The notes: a model not told the origin generated them from the letters alone. A stretch of 64,000 nucleotides of DNA from Clostridiales bacterium (GCA_029268065.1 JAJUHC010000016.1:1-64000), one strand, 5' to 3'. Counted from the stretch's first letter, positions 30,890 to 41,288 are shown. Numbers and translations: made by a program.

Positions 30890-31897
30890 TTGAGTACAAA
30901 ACATTTGGGAAAGCAAACTGTTTTCCTGCAGACCCCGCCCTCCGTCATTGGCCGTGCCTGCGTCGTGGGAAAAAAGGAGGGCGAGGGCCCGCTCTGCGGC
31001 GGCTTTGATTACATCAACGAGGATTCCTATTTCGGAATGGAAACCTGGGAAAAGGCCGAGGTGGCGATGCAGAAGCAGGCCTTCTCGCTTGCCCTGAACA
31101 AAGCAGGAATTCCTCCCTCCAGCGTCGAATATGTCTTTGCGGGAGACCTTCTCAATCAGTGCATAGGCTCATCGTTTTCAATGCGAGATTCCACTTCGGG
31201 CTTTTTCGGCTTGTACGGCGCCTGCTCAACGATGGCCGAGTCGCTTTCGCTGGCTGCGATGGCCATAGACGGCGGGTTCGCGGATATAACGGCGGCAGTC
31301 ACGTCCTCTCATTTTTGCTCCGCCGAGAGGCAGTTTCGCTTTCCTCTTGAATACGGCGGACAGAGGCCGCCCACATCCCAGTGGACGGTTACCGGCGCCG
31401 GAGCCGTGATTCTGTCCTCGGGCGGCTGCGGGCCGCATATTACCCACATAACGACCGGAAAAATCGTGGACGCGGGAATAAAGGACTCAAACAACATGGG
31501 GGCAGCGATGGCCCCCGCAGCCTACGACACGCTGAGTACGCACTTTGAGGATACGGGTCTTTCCCCCTTCGACTACGACCTGATAGTCACAGGAGATCTC
31601 GGGAGCGTAGGGCACGCGGTGGTTTTGGATTTTTTCAGGGACGACGGCGTAGACCTTTCGGCCATTTATCAGGACTGCGGGCTCATGATATTCTCGCAGG
31701 AGCAGGACGTGCAGGCCGGTGCTTCCGGCTGCGGCTGCTCGGCGGTCGTCCTCACCTCGCATATACTCAAAGGGATAGAGAGCGGCAGATGGAAAAAGGT
31801 TCTCTTTGCGGCGACAGGCGCGCTCATGTCGCCCACCTCCGTTCAGCAAGGCGAAAGCATACTCGGGATTTGCCACGCGGTTTCCATATCTTCTTAA
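30890..31897 (+). CDS. spoVAD: Stage V sporulation protein AD
   Basis: Thiolase-like fold sequence; GDLLNQCIGSSFSMRDSTSGFFGLYGACSTMAE; TTG start with GGGGTGATG ribosome-binding region. Confidence 0.96.
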   Translation: MSTKHLGKQTVFLQTPPSVIGRACVVGKKEGEGPLCGGFDYINEDSYFGMETWEKAEVAMQKQAFSLALNKAGIPPSSVEYVFAGDLLNQCIGSSFSMRDSTSGFFGLYGACSTMAESLSLAAMAIDGGFADITAAVTSSHFCSAERQFRFPLEYGGQRPPTSQWTVTGAGAVILSSGGCGPHITHITTGKIVDAGIKDSNNMGAAMAPAAYDTLSTHFEDTGLSPFDYDLIVTGDLGSVGHAVVLDFFRDDGVDLSAIYQDCGLMIFSQEQDVQAGASGCGCSAVVLTSHILKGIESGRWKKVLFAATGALMSPTSVQQGESILGICHAVSISS

Positions 31898-31915
31898 TCT
31901 GGAGGCTGATGCGAT

Positions 31916-32275
31916 ATGTTTATTGGTTACCTGAAGGCGTTTTTGGCCGGCGGAGCGCTCTGCCTAATTGGGCAGCTGCTTATAGACAAGACGAAGCTGA
32001 CACCCGCAAGAATACTGGTTTCCTACGTTGTGGCGGGAGTCGTGCTCGGAGCCGTGGGCGTATATAAGCCCTTTGCCGAATGGGCTGGCGCTGGGGCGTC
32101 GGTGCCCCTGACCGGCTTCGGAAACGTGCTTGCGCAGGGCGTGAAAAAAGCCGTGGACAGCAGCGGCGCCCTCGGAATATTCATGGGCGGACTCACCGCC
32201 GCGGCGGCGGGCGTATGCGCGGCCGTATTTTTCGGATACATGGTGGCGCTCATATTCAAGCCAAGGGAAAAATAA
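31916..32275 (+). CDS. spoVAE: Stage V sporulation protein AE
   Basis: KAFLAGGALCLIGQLLIDKTKLTPARILVSYVVAGVVLGAVG. Confidence 0.93.
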   Translation: MFIGYLKAFLAGGALCLIGQLLIDKTKLTPARILVSYVVAGVVLGAVGVYKPFAEWAGAGASVPLTGFGNVLAQGVKKAVDSSGALGIFMGGLTAAAAGVCAAVFFGYMVALIFKPREK

Positions 32276-32291
32276 AGGTGCCAAATATTAG

Positions 32292-32320
32292 CGGACGCGG
32301 CCTATGAGGGGCGGCGTCCG
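32292..32320. terminator. Hairpin between convergent spoVAE and Nif3-like gene
   Basis: CGGACGC…GCGTCCG followed by TTT. Confidence 0.55.
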
Positions 32321-32334
32321 TTTAAACATCTTTT

Positions 32335-33147
32335 TTAAATAAAGCGTGCGGTCTGCCCGTGCCTTGAAGAAATCTCAACGCTCAGAGCTGCGAATTCCTC
32401 ATTCAGCCAGGACTTCAGCGCCTCGCAAACAAGGTTTTCGGTGCAGAAGTGATCCGCGTCGATAAGGTTTATGCCCTCCTCCTTTGCGGCAAGGAAGGTA
32501 TCGTACTTTATATCCGCGGTAACGAAGGTGTCGCACTTCTTTGCAAGAGCCTGCGGCAGGTCGCCGCCGCCCGAGCCTCCGACCACAGCGACGCGCCTCA
32601 CCGGGATTCCGGCGTCGTGGTAGCGCAGACCGGCTGAATTCAGTATCTGCTTGAGACTGGGCAGAAACTGCGCCATTGTCACTTCGGAGGGCAATTCGCC
32701 CGTCCTGCCTATCCCGTATTCCACCCCGTTCGGCGATACGCCGTCGACAGCGAGCAGCCCGATATTCTTCAAGCCTATCGCCTCGGCAAGCCTGTCGTTG
32801 ACTCCCCCTTCCGCCGCATCCAGGTTTGTGTGCATGCAGACGGCGGATACTCCGTTGCTGAGAAGCCGGACGACCTTCCTTCCCGTCCTGTCGGAGTCCG
32901 TAACGCTTTTCAGTTCAAAAAACAGTGGGTGATGGGAAACGATGAGCTCCGTACCCTTTCCAATGGCCTCGCTTATGACCTCGTCGGTGATGTCGAGCGC
33001 TATCAGTATTCTGCCGACCTCCCTGTTCGAAAAGCCCGCGAGAAAACCAACGTTGTCAAAATCCATTTTCAGGCTTTTGGGGGCTTTTTTCTCAAGAAAC
33101 ATGTATATGTCGTTTACTGTCGGCATCAAAGCTCTCCTCTCATGCAT
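32335..33147 (-). CDS. Nif3-like dinuclear metal center hexameric protein
   Basis: ELIVSHHPLFF, CMHTNLDAAEGGVND, GGSGGGDL. Confidence 0.95.
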   Translation of the reverse strand: MHERRALMPTVNDIYMFLEKKAPKSLKMDFDNVGFLAGFSNREVGRILIALDITDEVISEAIGKGTELIVSHHPLFFELKSVTDSDRTGRKVVRLLSNGVSAVCMHTNLDAAEGGVNDRLAEAIGLKNIGLLAVDGVSPNGVEYGIGRTGELPSEVTMAQFLPSLKQILNSAGLRYHDAGIPVRRVAVVGGSGGGDLPQALAKKCDTFVTADIKYDTFLAAKEEGINLIDADHFCTENLVCEALKSWLNEEFAALSVEISSRHGQTARFI

Positions 33148-33824
33148 TTCAAATCCTCCAATACGCGCTCAAGCTCTGCGATACGCTCGGGATTCCTTAT
33201 ATCCTTTGAATTTTTCATGCCATTGACGGCGCTTGATATTCTTCTTATATTGACGTCGAGGTAAGGTAAAAGCAGCGGCGGCCTTTCAATAAAAAGAGCC
33301 TCGGGAATTATCAGTCCGGCGCCTTCGGGCGGCTTTCTGCGCCCCGCCCTTACGAGGAAAATTATATATATTTCGCCGCTGTCCTCGGCAAGCCGCGCGT
33401 ATTCTATGAAAAATCCCCTTTTATAAAGCCAGGATATCAAATCCGGCTGCTTTGTCATCGGCTGGAGTACCAGACTGTGCCTTCCGTCAGCTATCCAGCC
33501 TGCGGGGCTGAGAATGTCTGAAATCGTCTCCCCGCCCATTCCGGCTATTATAATAGTTTCCGCGCTATCCGCAGCAAGATGGGAAACGCCGTCGGACAGC
33601 ACGAGCTCAAGTCCGTTTCCGATTCCGTAAGCGTCGGCGTTCCGCCTTGCGTTCTCAAGCGGCTCGGCGTTTATGTCCGACGCAATCACATGTTCCGCGA
33701 GTCCGGACTTGAGGAGCCAAATCGGAACATAGCCGTGATCCGTTCCGACGTCCGCCACGCGTTTTGAATCACCGCAAAGCTCGGCGACGGCAAGCAGTCG
33801 GTTTGAAAGCCTTATATTGTTCAT
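33126..33824 (-). CDS. trmK: tRNA (adenine(22)-N(1))-methyltransferase TrmK
   Basis: RVADVGTDHGYVPIWLLKSG, IIAGMGGETISDIL; next to Nif3-like gene and sigma factor as is common. Confidence 0.92.
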   Translation of the reverse strand: MNNIRLSNRLLAVAELCGDSKRVADVGTDHGYVPIWLLKSGLAEHVIASDINAEPLENARRNADAYGIGNGLELVLSDGVSHLAADSAETIIIAGMGGETISDILSPAGWIADGRHSLVLQPMTKQPDLISWLYKRGFFIEYARLAEDSGEIYIIFLVRAGRRKPPEGAGLIIPEALFIERPPLLLPYLDVNIRRISSAVNGMKNSKDIRNPERIAELERVLEDLKCMRGEL

Positions 33825-33839
33825 ATCACCCTTAAAGAT

Positions 33840-33862
33840 AAAAGCCGGAGGACCCGGCTTTT
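33840..33862 (-). terminator. Terminator downstream of DUF1858 gene
   Basis: AAAAGCCGG…CCGGCTTTT. Confidence 0.75.
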
Positions 33863-33870
33863 AACAGCTC

Positions 33871-34062
33871 TTATTCGGCGTTCAGCTTCTTGAGGAACTC
33901 GTCTGTGTCCACGCCGTGCACGGCGCAGGCCTCCTCAACCGTTTCCCCGCTTGCCATAACGCAGCCCAGACAGTGCATGCCTATTTCAAAAAACAAAGGC
34001 GCCTTATGAGGGGCTATGTCAAGAATATCAGAAATAACAGTATCTTTGGTGATTTTATCCAT
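33871..34062 (-). CDS. DUF1858 domain-containing protein
   Basis: TVISDILDIAPHKAPLFFEIGMHCLGCVMASGETVEEAC. Confidence 0.92.
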   Translation of the reverse strand: MDKITKDTVISDILDIAPHKAPLFFEIGMHCLGCVMASGETVEEACAVHGVDTDEFLKKLNAE

Positions 34063-34176
34063 CGAGATGACCTCCGTTAAATAATTGATATTATTATACC
34101 CTTTTATTCAAAAAATGCAATATCAAACAAACAGAAAGCCATTCCGGGCAATTGAATATAATTACAACTGTAAAAG

Positions 34177-34202
34177 CTTAGGGATGCGTCCGCATCCCTA
34201 AG
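34177..34202. terminator. Terminator downstream of zinc-ribbon gene
   Basis: CTTAGGGATGCG-tc-CGCATCCCTAAG. Confidence 0.75.
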
Positions 34203-34213
34203 CCTGTTTCAAT

Positions 34214-34495
34214 TCAGTTCTGAGATTCCTTGATCTTCGCAAAGCAGTCACTGCAATATACGGGTCTGTCCGACTTCGGCTCGAAGGGAACCTTGGCTTC
34301 GCCTCCGCAGCTGGCGCATGTGGCGGTAAAGTACTCTCTCGGACCTCTTGCAGCGTTCTTTCTAGCATCACGGCAGGTCTTGCAACGCTGGGGCTCGTTC
34401 TGGAAGCCTCTCTCAGCATAGAACTCCTGCTCACCGGCGGTGAAAACGAATTCCGACCCGCACTCCTTACATACCAATGTTTTGTCTTCGTACAT
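34214..34495 (-). CDS. Zinc-ribbon (zf-trcl / CxxC) domain protein
   Basis: VCKECGSEFVFTAGEQEFYAERGFQNEPQRCKTCR and ATCASCGGEAKVPF…VYCSDCF. Confidence 0.9.
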   Translation of the reverse strand: MYEDKTLVCKECGSEFVFTAGEQEFYAERGFQNEPQRCKTCRDARKNAARGPREYFTATCASCGGEAKVPFEPKSDRPVYCSDCFAKIKESQN

Positions 34496-34548
34496 TTTGA
34501 ATCCTCACTTTTGACATAAATCTTGCCACATGGGCTTGTAATATGCGT

Positions 34549-35169
34549 TCAGCCTAGACTGATATCGCCATAATTAAGTTGTGTCAGCTTCCTTCTGACA
34601 CGCTGGACGGCATTATCCACCGATTTAAGAGGTTTATTAATTTTTTTCGCAATCTCGCGATAGGATAAGCCTTTAAGATACAACCCCATAATCTCGGCTT
34701 CAAGTCCGGATAAGTGAACTGCGAAGTCGGATAAAATCTCGTCTGAACGCTCTTTGTCAATAAGCAGGTCTTCCGGTTCTCTGCGGAAAGCGGCGTGCAG
34801 GATGGAATCCGCAAGAAGCGGTTCTCCATCAATAGAGGGTGCTTCCAAGGGTACATAGTCGTTTAATGGCGCGTGCTTTGAGCCAGCGGCTGATTTTATC
34901 GCGCTGTACATTCTTCGCCTGATGCATAACTCGGCGTAGGTTTTAAAAGAAGCGCCGCCGTTTGGATCGTAGTCTCTGAGTGCATATATAAGGCCGAGCA
35001 TTCCCTCCTGGATCAGATCCTCGCTGTCTCCGCCCGCGAGGAAAAATGGCCGCGCGCAGGCTCTTACCAATCGGGCATATTTCTCAACAAGTCTCTCTTC
35101 GGCGTCTCTGTCGCCTGAAATCGCCAAGCGCTGAAGCTCTTCGTCACTAAGATTTTTTAACTTTTCCAT
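34549..35169 (-). CDS. sigH: Sporulation sigma factor SigH-like RNA polymerase sigma factor
   Basis: EDLIQEGMLGLIYALRDYDP sigma region 2; LKGLSYREIAKKINKPLKSVDNAVQRVRRKL region 4. Confidence 0.85.
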   Translation of the reverse strand: MEKLKNLSDEELQRLAISGDRDAEERLVEKYARLVRACARPFFLAGGDSEDLIQEGMLGLIYALRDYDPNGGASFKTYAELCIRRRMYSAIKSAAGSKHAPLNDYVPLEAPSIDGEPLLADSILHAAFRREPEDLLIDKERSDEILSDFAVHLSGLEAEIMGLYLKGLSYREIAKKINKPLKSVDNAVQRVRRKLTQLNYGDISLG

Positions 35170-35246
35170 ACTCAGCCAAATCTCGCTATTCTGTCAAATA
35201 TTATAAATAACCCGTTAAGAAAAGTCAAGTATTTATACAAAATTAT

Positions 35247-36614
35247 TTAATAATTTGAAGAATTTATCAGACTTTTTATAGTATTTGATAATTTTTCGGC
35301 AATATTTCTTGCATTTTCCATCTCCGAAGCTTCAACCATCACCCTTATAAGAGCCTCGGTTCCCGAGGGCCTTACCAGGATGCGGCCGCTGTCCCCGAGA
35401 ATTTTTTCACTGTTTTGGATCTCAAGCAATAGTTTTTCAGACTCCATGATGCGGTTTTTGACCGAGTTGCCGCCTTCTATGGGGACATTGAGCAGCATTT
35501 GAGGAAACTTCGGTATTTCGGAAACCAGCTCCGAAACGGACTTGCCGGAGCCCGTCAGAACGCTCAAAAACTTGACCGCTGCAAGCTGCCCGTCCCCTGT
35601 CGTGGAGTCGTCCAGGAATATCATGTGACCCGACTGTTCGCCTCCCAGATTGTAGCCGCCTTCCTGCATCATTCGAAGCACATACTTGTCGCCGACGCTT
35701 GCGCAGAGAAGGTTTATGCCGTTATCTCTGGCATACTTATGAAATCCCATGTTTGACATGACGGTTGCCACGATGGTGTTTCCCTTGAGCTTTCCCAGCT
35801 GCTTGAGTCTCCGTCCGCAGATGCCCATTATGCGGTCGCCGTCTACGATTCCTCCCTTTTCGTCAACGATAAGGCAGCGGTCCGCATCCCCGTCGAAGGC
35901 CATGCCCAGGTCGAAGCCCCCGTCGGCGACGTACTCCGAAAGCGCCTGAAGATGAGTAGAACCGCAGTTCCGGTTTATGTTCGTGCCGTCTGGTTTATTG
36001 TTAATTATGCTTAGCTCCAGGTCAAACAGTGAAAAAAGCCTTTCCGCCGTACGGCTGGATGCGCCGTTTGCACAGTCAATCGCCACCTTTAAGCCCCGTA
36101 TATCCCCTTCCCTGCAGCCTGCGATGTGCTCTATGTACCTTTCCGCCCACTTTTCGCCGCCCGGGAGAACCCTTCCGATGTCCCCGTTGGTTTTTTCGGG
36201 CAGGTGCTCTCCCGATAATATATAATCCTCTATTTTCTGTTCGAGCTCGTCTGAAAGCTTGAAGCCCTCCGAGCTGAATATTTTAATTCCGTTGTCCTCG
36301 TAGGGGTTGTGCGAAGCGGAAATTACAATTCCGGCGTCCGCGCGGGCGGCCGCGGTAATAAAAGCCACCGCGGGCGTAGGAATAACTCCGAGGGGCATGA
36401 CATCGGCTCCCGCGGAGCACAGCCCGGCCGTCAGGGCTGCTTCGAGCATATCTGAGGATATCCTGGTATCCTTTCCTATCGTAAAAACCGGCCTTCGGTG
36501 CTTTTCGTTCGAAAGGGCGAGAGCTGCGGCCTTTCCGATGTTAAAAGCAAGTTTTGAATCCAGATCCTTATTTGCAACGCCCCTGATACCGTCGGTACCA
36601 AAAAGTATACCCAT
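35247..36614 (-). CDS. glmM: Phosphoglucosamine mutase
   Basis: FGTDGIRGVANKDL, ISASHNPYEDNGIKIF, AFDGDADRCL. Confidence 0.98.
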   Translation of the reverse strand: MGILFGTDGIRGVANKDLDSKLAFNIGKAAALALSNEKHRRPVFTIGKDTRISSDMLEAALTAGLCSAGADVMPLGVIPTPAVAFITAAARADAGIVISASHNPYEDNGIKIFSSEGFKLSDELEQKIEDYILSGEHLPEKTNGDIGRVLPGGEKWAERYIEHIAGCREGDIRGLKVAIDCANGASSRTAERLFSLFDLELSIINNKPDGTNINRNCGSTHLQALSEYVADGGFDLGMAFDGDADRCLIVDEKGGIVDGDRIMGICGRRLKQLGKLKGNTIVATVMSNMGFHKYARDNGINLLCASVGDKYVLRMMQEGGYNLGGEQSGHMIFLDDSTTGDGQLAAVKFLSVLTGSGKSVSELVSEIPKFPQMLLNVPIEGGNSVKNRIMESEKLLLEIQNSEKILGDSGRILVRPSGTEALIRVMVEASEMENARNIAEKLSNTIKSLINSSNY

Positions 36615-36738
36615 TATAACATTAACCTCCGTTTGTCCCGCGGCAGCGTATTCGGATAAATACTCCGCGGAGTGTTTGGCACGCCGGTCTGCTGCGCGCC
36701 CTTAAAAATTCCCCGGCGGCACAAGCCGCGGATAAGAG

Positions 36739-37773
36739 TCACATATCCAGGCTTTGCTGCCCCACAAAAGCAATCCCCAGGTGCTCGTAAGCCTTTCTGG
36801 TAACGCATCTGCCACGCGGCGTCCTTGTGATGTAACCCTTCTGAAGCAGGTATGGCTCGTAGACGTCCTCCAGAGTGACCGTTTCCTCGTTTATTGTCGC
36901 TGCGAGCGTTTCAAGGCCGACAGGTCCTCCGCCGTAGTTTTCGATTATACTGCGGAGCATACGCCTGTCAATGGAATCGAGCCCGCAGTGGTCGACCTCA
37001 AGTCTCGTCAGCGCGTCGTCTGCCACTTCTCTGGTGATGACGCCGTTTGCGAGCACCTGTGCGAAATCGCGCACGCGTCTCAGCATCCTGTTTGCTATAC
37101 GCGGGGTACCCCTGCTGCGGGCGGCAAGTTCTCTTGCGCCGGACGGATCTATTCCGATCCCGAGTATTCTCGCGCTGCGCTCCACAATCCGCTGAAGCTC
37201 CTCGGTAGAATAAAGCTCAAGCCTCTCGACCACTCCGAAACGGTCCCTCAGAGGCGCCGAGAGCTGCCCCGATCGGGTGGTCGCCCCGATAAGCGTGAAT
37301 TTTTTCAGCTCAAGGCGTATTGAGCTCGCGGAAGGCCCCTTACCCATGATAATATCAAGGGCGTAATCCTCCATCGCGGGATACAGTATCTCCTCGACGG
37401 CTCTGTTGAGACGATGTATCTCATCCACAAACAGTATATCGTTTTCGTTCAGATTGGTTAAAAGCGCGGCCAGATCGCCCGGCTTCTCTATCGCCGGACC
37501 CGAGGTTATGCGCATGTTGACATTCATCTCGTTTGCTATTATCGAGGCCAGAGTGGTTTTGCCGAGCCCCGGGGGGCCGTGGAGCAGGACATGGTCGAGC
37601 GGCTCTCCGCGCATTTTGGCGGCTTCGATGTATACGGAGAGATTCTTCTTTGCTTTTTCCTGGCCGACATACTCCGAAAGTGTTTTCGGGCGCAGGGAGC
37701 TCTCGCCCTCGTCTTCCGCAATAAGCGAGGTCGTCACTATCGGTTCAAATTTTTCCGAGTAATCTATCGCCAT
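36739..37773 (-). CDS. ruvB: Holliday junction branch migration helicase RuvB
   Basis: [34 protein letters not shown]. Confidence 0.99.
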   Translation of the reverse strand: MAIDYSEKFEPIVTTSLIAEDEGESSLRPKTLSEYVGQEKAKKNLSVYIEAAKMRGEPLDHVLLHGPPGLGKTTLASIIANEMNVNMRITSGPAIEKPGDLAALLTNLNENDILFVDEIHRLNRAVEEILYPAMEDYALDIIMGKGPSASSIRLELKKFTLIGATTRSGQLSAPLRDRFGVVERLELYSTEELQRIVERSARILGIGIDPSGARELAARSRGTPRIANRMLRRVRDFAQVLANGVITREVADDALTRLEVDHCGLDSIDRRMLRSIIENYGGGPVGLETLAATINEETVTLEDVYEPYLLQKGYITRTPRGRCVTRKAYEHLGIAFVGQQSLDM

Positions 37774-37784
37774 TTTTACGCCTT

Positions 37785-38381
37785 CTATCTCAGCATTTTC
37801 TTGAGGGCGTTCCGGATTACCTCCTCAAGCGGCAGTTCCATGTCCACTCCGCTCAGCGCGGAAGAAATCTCGCTCTGAGTATAACCAAGCACCGCGAGCG
37901 CGGAAGCCGCGTCGGAAGCCTTAGACAGGGACGCGCCGCTCAGCACGGGCACTGTGCCCGAAACGGGATATTCCGACAAATCCTTGGCGAGCTTGTCCTT
38001 GAGCTCAAGAATGATCCGCTGCGCGATCTTTTTCCCGATGCCCGGCGCAGTCGTCAGAGCTTTATCGTTGTTTGTGATAACCGAGGCTGCAAAGCTTTCC
38101 GGCGTGTTTGAGGACAGGATCGAGAGCGCGGCCCTGGGCCCCACTCCGGACACCCCGATAAGCATTTCAAAGCAGCGCCGCTCGCTTTCCGTAAAAAAGC
38201 CGTATATGTCGAAGGCGTCTTCTCTTATATGGCAATATGTATACAGCTTCGCTTTTTCGCCTGTTTTAAGGAAAGAGAGGGTGTTTGCGGTAGTATGGCA
38301 GGCATATCCGACGCCTCCGCAGTCTATTACCGCGAGGCTGGGCTCGATATGCGCGACCTCTCCGCTCAAATAGTAGAACAT
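37785..38381 (-). CDS. ruvA: Holliday junction branch migration protein RuvA
   Basis: [26 protein letters not shown]; Hh[32 protein letters not shown]. Confidence 0.98.
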   Translation of the reverse strand: MFYYLSGEVAHIEPSLAVIDCGGVGYACHTTANTLSFLKTGEKAKLYTYCHIREDAFDIYGFFTESERRCFEMLIGVSGVGPRAALSILSSNTPESFAASVITNNDKALTTAPGIGKKIAQRIILELKDKLAKDLSEYPVSGTVPVLSGASLSKASDAASALAVLGYTQSEISSALSGVDMELPLEEVIRNALKKMLR

Positions 38382-38881
38382 GTACCGGCTCCTCCTACTG
38401 TATTAAGAAGCGATTCAGCGCTTCTGGCATGGCACAGTGCGATGGCAAGCGCATCGGCGGCGTCGTCAGGCTTGGGAACCGCTTCGAGCTTCAGAAGTCT
38501 CCGCACCATCTCCATGACCTGAGATTTCTGCGCGCGCCCGTATCCCGCCACGGTCTGCTTGACCTGCAGCGGAGTGTACTCAAACAGCGGAACGGACATG
38601 TTTACGCCGGCGAGAAGCAGTACGCCCCGCCCGTGGGATACCGCTATGCCCGTTTTGAGGTTTGTGTTGAAGAAAAGCTCCTCCACGGCTATCGCGTCCG
38701 GCCTGTAAGTATCGATAAGCTGCAGAGCGTCGTTGTATATGCAGCCGAGCCTCTGCGACAGCGGCATGTCTGAGGGCGTAGTGATAACGCCGTAGCGAAC
38801 GGGCTGCTGAAGGTTTTTTTCCGAGCTGATGATCCCAAAGCCAACCGTTGCGATTCCCGGGTCAAAACCCAATACAATCAA
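38366..38881 (-). CDS. ruvC: Crossover junction endodeoxyribonuclease RuvC
   Basis: VLGFDPGIATVGFGI, AVEELFFNTNLKTGIAVSHGRG, PDDAADALAIALCH. Confidence 0.98.
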   Translation of the reverse strand: MIVLGFDPGIATVGFGIISSEKNLQQPVRYGVITTPSDMPLSQRLGCIYNDALQLIDTYRPDAIAVEELFFNTNLKTGIAVSHGRGVLLLAGVNMSVPLFEYTPLQVKQTVAGYGRAQKSQVMEMVRRLLKLEAVPKPDDAADALAIALCHARSAESLLNTVGGAGTCSTI

Positions 38882-38966
38882 TCCTCGCGCCTCCCAACAG
38901 ATAAAATTTTACCACAAATCTTTATTATTGCAACACGGGAAATTTCTGTCACAAAAACGGGAAAAG

Positions 38967-38986
38967 CAGGAGTAAACGCTCCTGCC
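38967..38986 (-). terminator. Terminator downstream of xerD
   Basis: GCAGGAG…CTCCTGC; minus-strand 3' side CTTTTCC. Confidence 0.7.
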
Positions 38987-39003
38987 TTGAATATACCGTG
39001 AGA

Positions 39004-39894
39004 TTAGGCTCTGGGATGTGCCCGGTTGTAGACGTCCTTCAGCTTGTTTTTTACAAGCTGTGCGTAAACCTGCGTTGAGGATATGTCGGCGTGCCCCAGC
39101 ATCTCCTGTATAGAGCGGAGGTCCGCGCCGTTTTCCAAAAGGTGTGCCGCAAAGGAATGCCTGAGGGTATGCGGCGTGATATCCTTCTCGATATGCGCCT
39201 TTTCCTGATAATGCTTAATTATTTTCCAAAAGCCCTGCCGGGACATCTTTTCACCGTTGACGTTTACAAAGACGACCGGCTCGCCCGGGTCGGCTATCAT
39301 CCGCGGCCTTGCCTGCGTCAGGTAATCGCTCAGAGCGCGAATGGCGACGGGATACATCGGTATAAATCTTTCTTTTCCCTTGCTTTCGCACCTTATGACT
39401 CCGACATCAAGATTTATGTCCTTTTCCTGAAGCTCGATAAGCTCGCTCACGCGTATGCCGGTCGCGTAAAGAAGCTCAAGCATGGCTTTGTCCCGGTAGC
39501 CTTTGGCGTCCTTGCATTCCGGCTGCTCCAAAAGCCTTTCGACCTCGTCGCCGCTGAGAATCTGAGGCAGCTTTTTTTGCTGCTTGTCAGGTATAATCTC
39601 ATCGATGGGATTGTCCTTCGTAACGCCTATCGTGTAAAGGTACCTGTAAAAACACCTGAGGGAGGCAATAGAGCGGGAGATAGTCGAAACCGATTTTCCG
39701 TTTTTCTTGAGCCAGAATATGTATGCCTCAGCCTGCTTTCGGTCAATCGATGAAAAGCCGGGAAGCTTTTCTCTTTGGATAAATCTTTCAAACTGGTTGA
39801 CGTCTCTCACATAGGAAAGGAGGGTGTTTTTAGAAACATGCTTGGCATCTTCCAAATAGCGTTCAAAATTATTAACGTAAACAGAATCAGTCAA
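39004..39894 (-). CDS. xerD: Site-specific tyrosine recombinase XerD
   Basis: LLYATGIRVSELIEL, HTLRHSFAAHLLENGADLRSIQEMLGHADISSTQVYAQL. Confidence 0.93.
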   Translation of the reverse strand: MTDSVYVNNFERYLEDAKHVSKNTLLSYVRDVNQFERFIQREKLPGFSSIDRKQAEAYIFWLKKNGKSVSTISRSIASLRCFYRYLYTIGVTKDNPIDEIIPDKQQKKLPQILSGDEVERLLEQPECKDAKGYRDKAMLELLYATGIRVSELIELQEKDINLDVGVIRCESKGKERFIPMYPVAIRALSDYLTQARPRMIADPGEPVVFVNVNGEKMSRQGFWKIIKHYQEKAHIEKDITPHTLRHSFAAHLLENGADLRSIQEMLGHADISSTQVYAQLVKNKLKDVYNRAHPRA

Positions 39895-39917
39895 CGCTTG
39901 ACTCTCCTCTCCGGGAA

Positions 39918-40559
39918 TTAATTGACCTTAAAAATAATGGCGGCTAATACAGGCAGGGCGTAAGCCTCTATAACAGCGGAACAGAAAAGCGCGGCAAAGC
40001 AGTAAAGGCTGCGCAGAAAGAACGCTTTGTCATATACATAGCGCAGGGACTTGCGGTAGAGTACTCCCGATGTGAGCTCAAGGGAAGAATTGAAGGACTG
40101 CACGGCGAGAATAAAAAAGCAGGGCAAGGCTATTATCGAAGGCAGCCCAAAGCGGAAAAATGCAACAAAAAATCCGCCTTTGCCAAGAGCGCGAACCGCC
40201 GCCGCCGCAGATAAGCTTAGGAAAAAGCCCTTGAGACAGGAAATAAGCGGAAGAAGCAAAAAGCCGGGGATAACAAAACCGAGCAAAAAAGCGGCGAAAT
40301 GAAACGGAACGGCAGCAAGGAAAACCTCGAAAAGGCTCTTGCCGCCATACAAGACGCCGCCCTCTTCCATTAATAGACGCCCCAGGGAAAGCACCTTGTC
40401 TGACGGAATATAGTTGGCGGACAGGGTGCCGACAAGGGCGCCAAAAAGGAAAAAGGAAGCGCAGACTGGAAAACCCGCCGCCCTTAAACGGCCGGAACAG
40501 AAGCTAAATCCGGTATTACTCAGGCTCATTAAAATCACCCCGTAACACAATATGGACAA
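39918..40559 (-). CDS. spoIIM: Stage II sporulation protein M-like membrane protein
   Basis: SpoIIM-like multi-TM protein (213 aa) directly downstream of which lies xerD, a known arrangement. Confidence 0.6.
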   Translation of the reverse strand: MSILCYGVILMSLSNTGFSFCSGRLRAAGFPVCASFFLFGALVGTLSANYIPSDKVLSLGRLLMEEGGVLYGGKSLFEVFLAAVPFHFAAFLLGFVIPGFLLLPLISCLKGFFLSLSAAAAVRALGKGGFFVAFFRFGLPSIIALPCFFILAVQSFNSSLELTSGVLYRKSLRYVYDKAFFLRSLYCFAALFCSAVIEAYALPVLAAIIFKVN

Positions 40560-40886
40560 GAGGTGAATTTAATAACTAATTAACGTAAATTTCTTCGGTA
40601 ATTAATATATTACAACCTTTATGCATTATCAAGCGAAAATGAAGCGGATTTTAATTTTTGTATATTATGACAAAATATTATGTAAACAAATTTATGTAAA
40701 CCTCGCAACTACATAGCCTCGATGCTGCCCGCGAGTCGGCTTGAAATCAACATTTTGTATAATTCACTTTTTATAATTCTATATATTGAGCAGCCTGCGT
40801 AAAATTATGTCAACTTATTCTCCTGCAGCCGACAAGCCCGCTTCGCCTGATTTTACACACATTTGTAAAATATTACTCCATGTAAT

Positions 40887-41288
40887 TCAGATTCTTTTCG
40901 CCGACCTTGCGGACAATATCGCGCCCAGGACGCTTCCAATCAAGATTGACGCGAATATATAAGGGGTAAGGGCGCCCGTCAGAGCCTTGCTTTTGCTCAA
41001 AGCCGATATTATGAGCGTAAGCAAAAACATCACCGCGCCGGTTCCGAGTCCGGTTAAAAGGGCCTTGCCTTTCTGCCGCCTTGAAGCTGAATACGAGCCG
41101 AAGAGCGCCCCGAGCGCGACGGAAAGAATAGTCGCTTCCTTCATGTACATTTCCGGAATCTTATCCATTGAGGTTAAAACCGCAATTATCAGAAGTAAAA
41201 TCATCGCGGACATCAAGCCCGTCAATCCGCCAATGCCGGCATTCAAGAATACATTGGGTTCGGATCTCTCCCCGTTTTTACGCATCAT
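40887..41288 (-). CDS. TIGR04086-like membrane protein
   Basis: Four hydrophobic segments, GLTGLMSAMILLLIIAVL; start chosen at internal MM after GG-rich region. Confidence 0.5.
   Translation of the reverse strand: MMRKNGERSEPNVFLNAGIGGLTGLMSAMILLLIIAVLTSMDKIPEMYMKEATILSVALGALFGSYSASRRQKGKALLTGLGTGAVMFLLTLIISALSKSKALTGALTPYIFASILIGSVLGAILSARSAKRI

Noticed and set aside
39004-39894. Tyrosine recombinase as sign of an integrated mobile element
   Set aside because: Sequence and context (spoIIM-xerD, ruvCAB nearby) fit chromosomal XerD; no att-like repeats, transfer or phage genes nearby.
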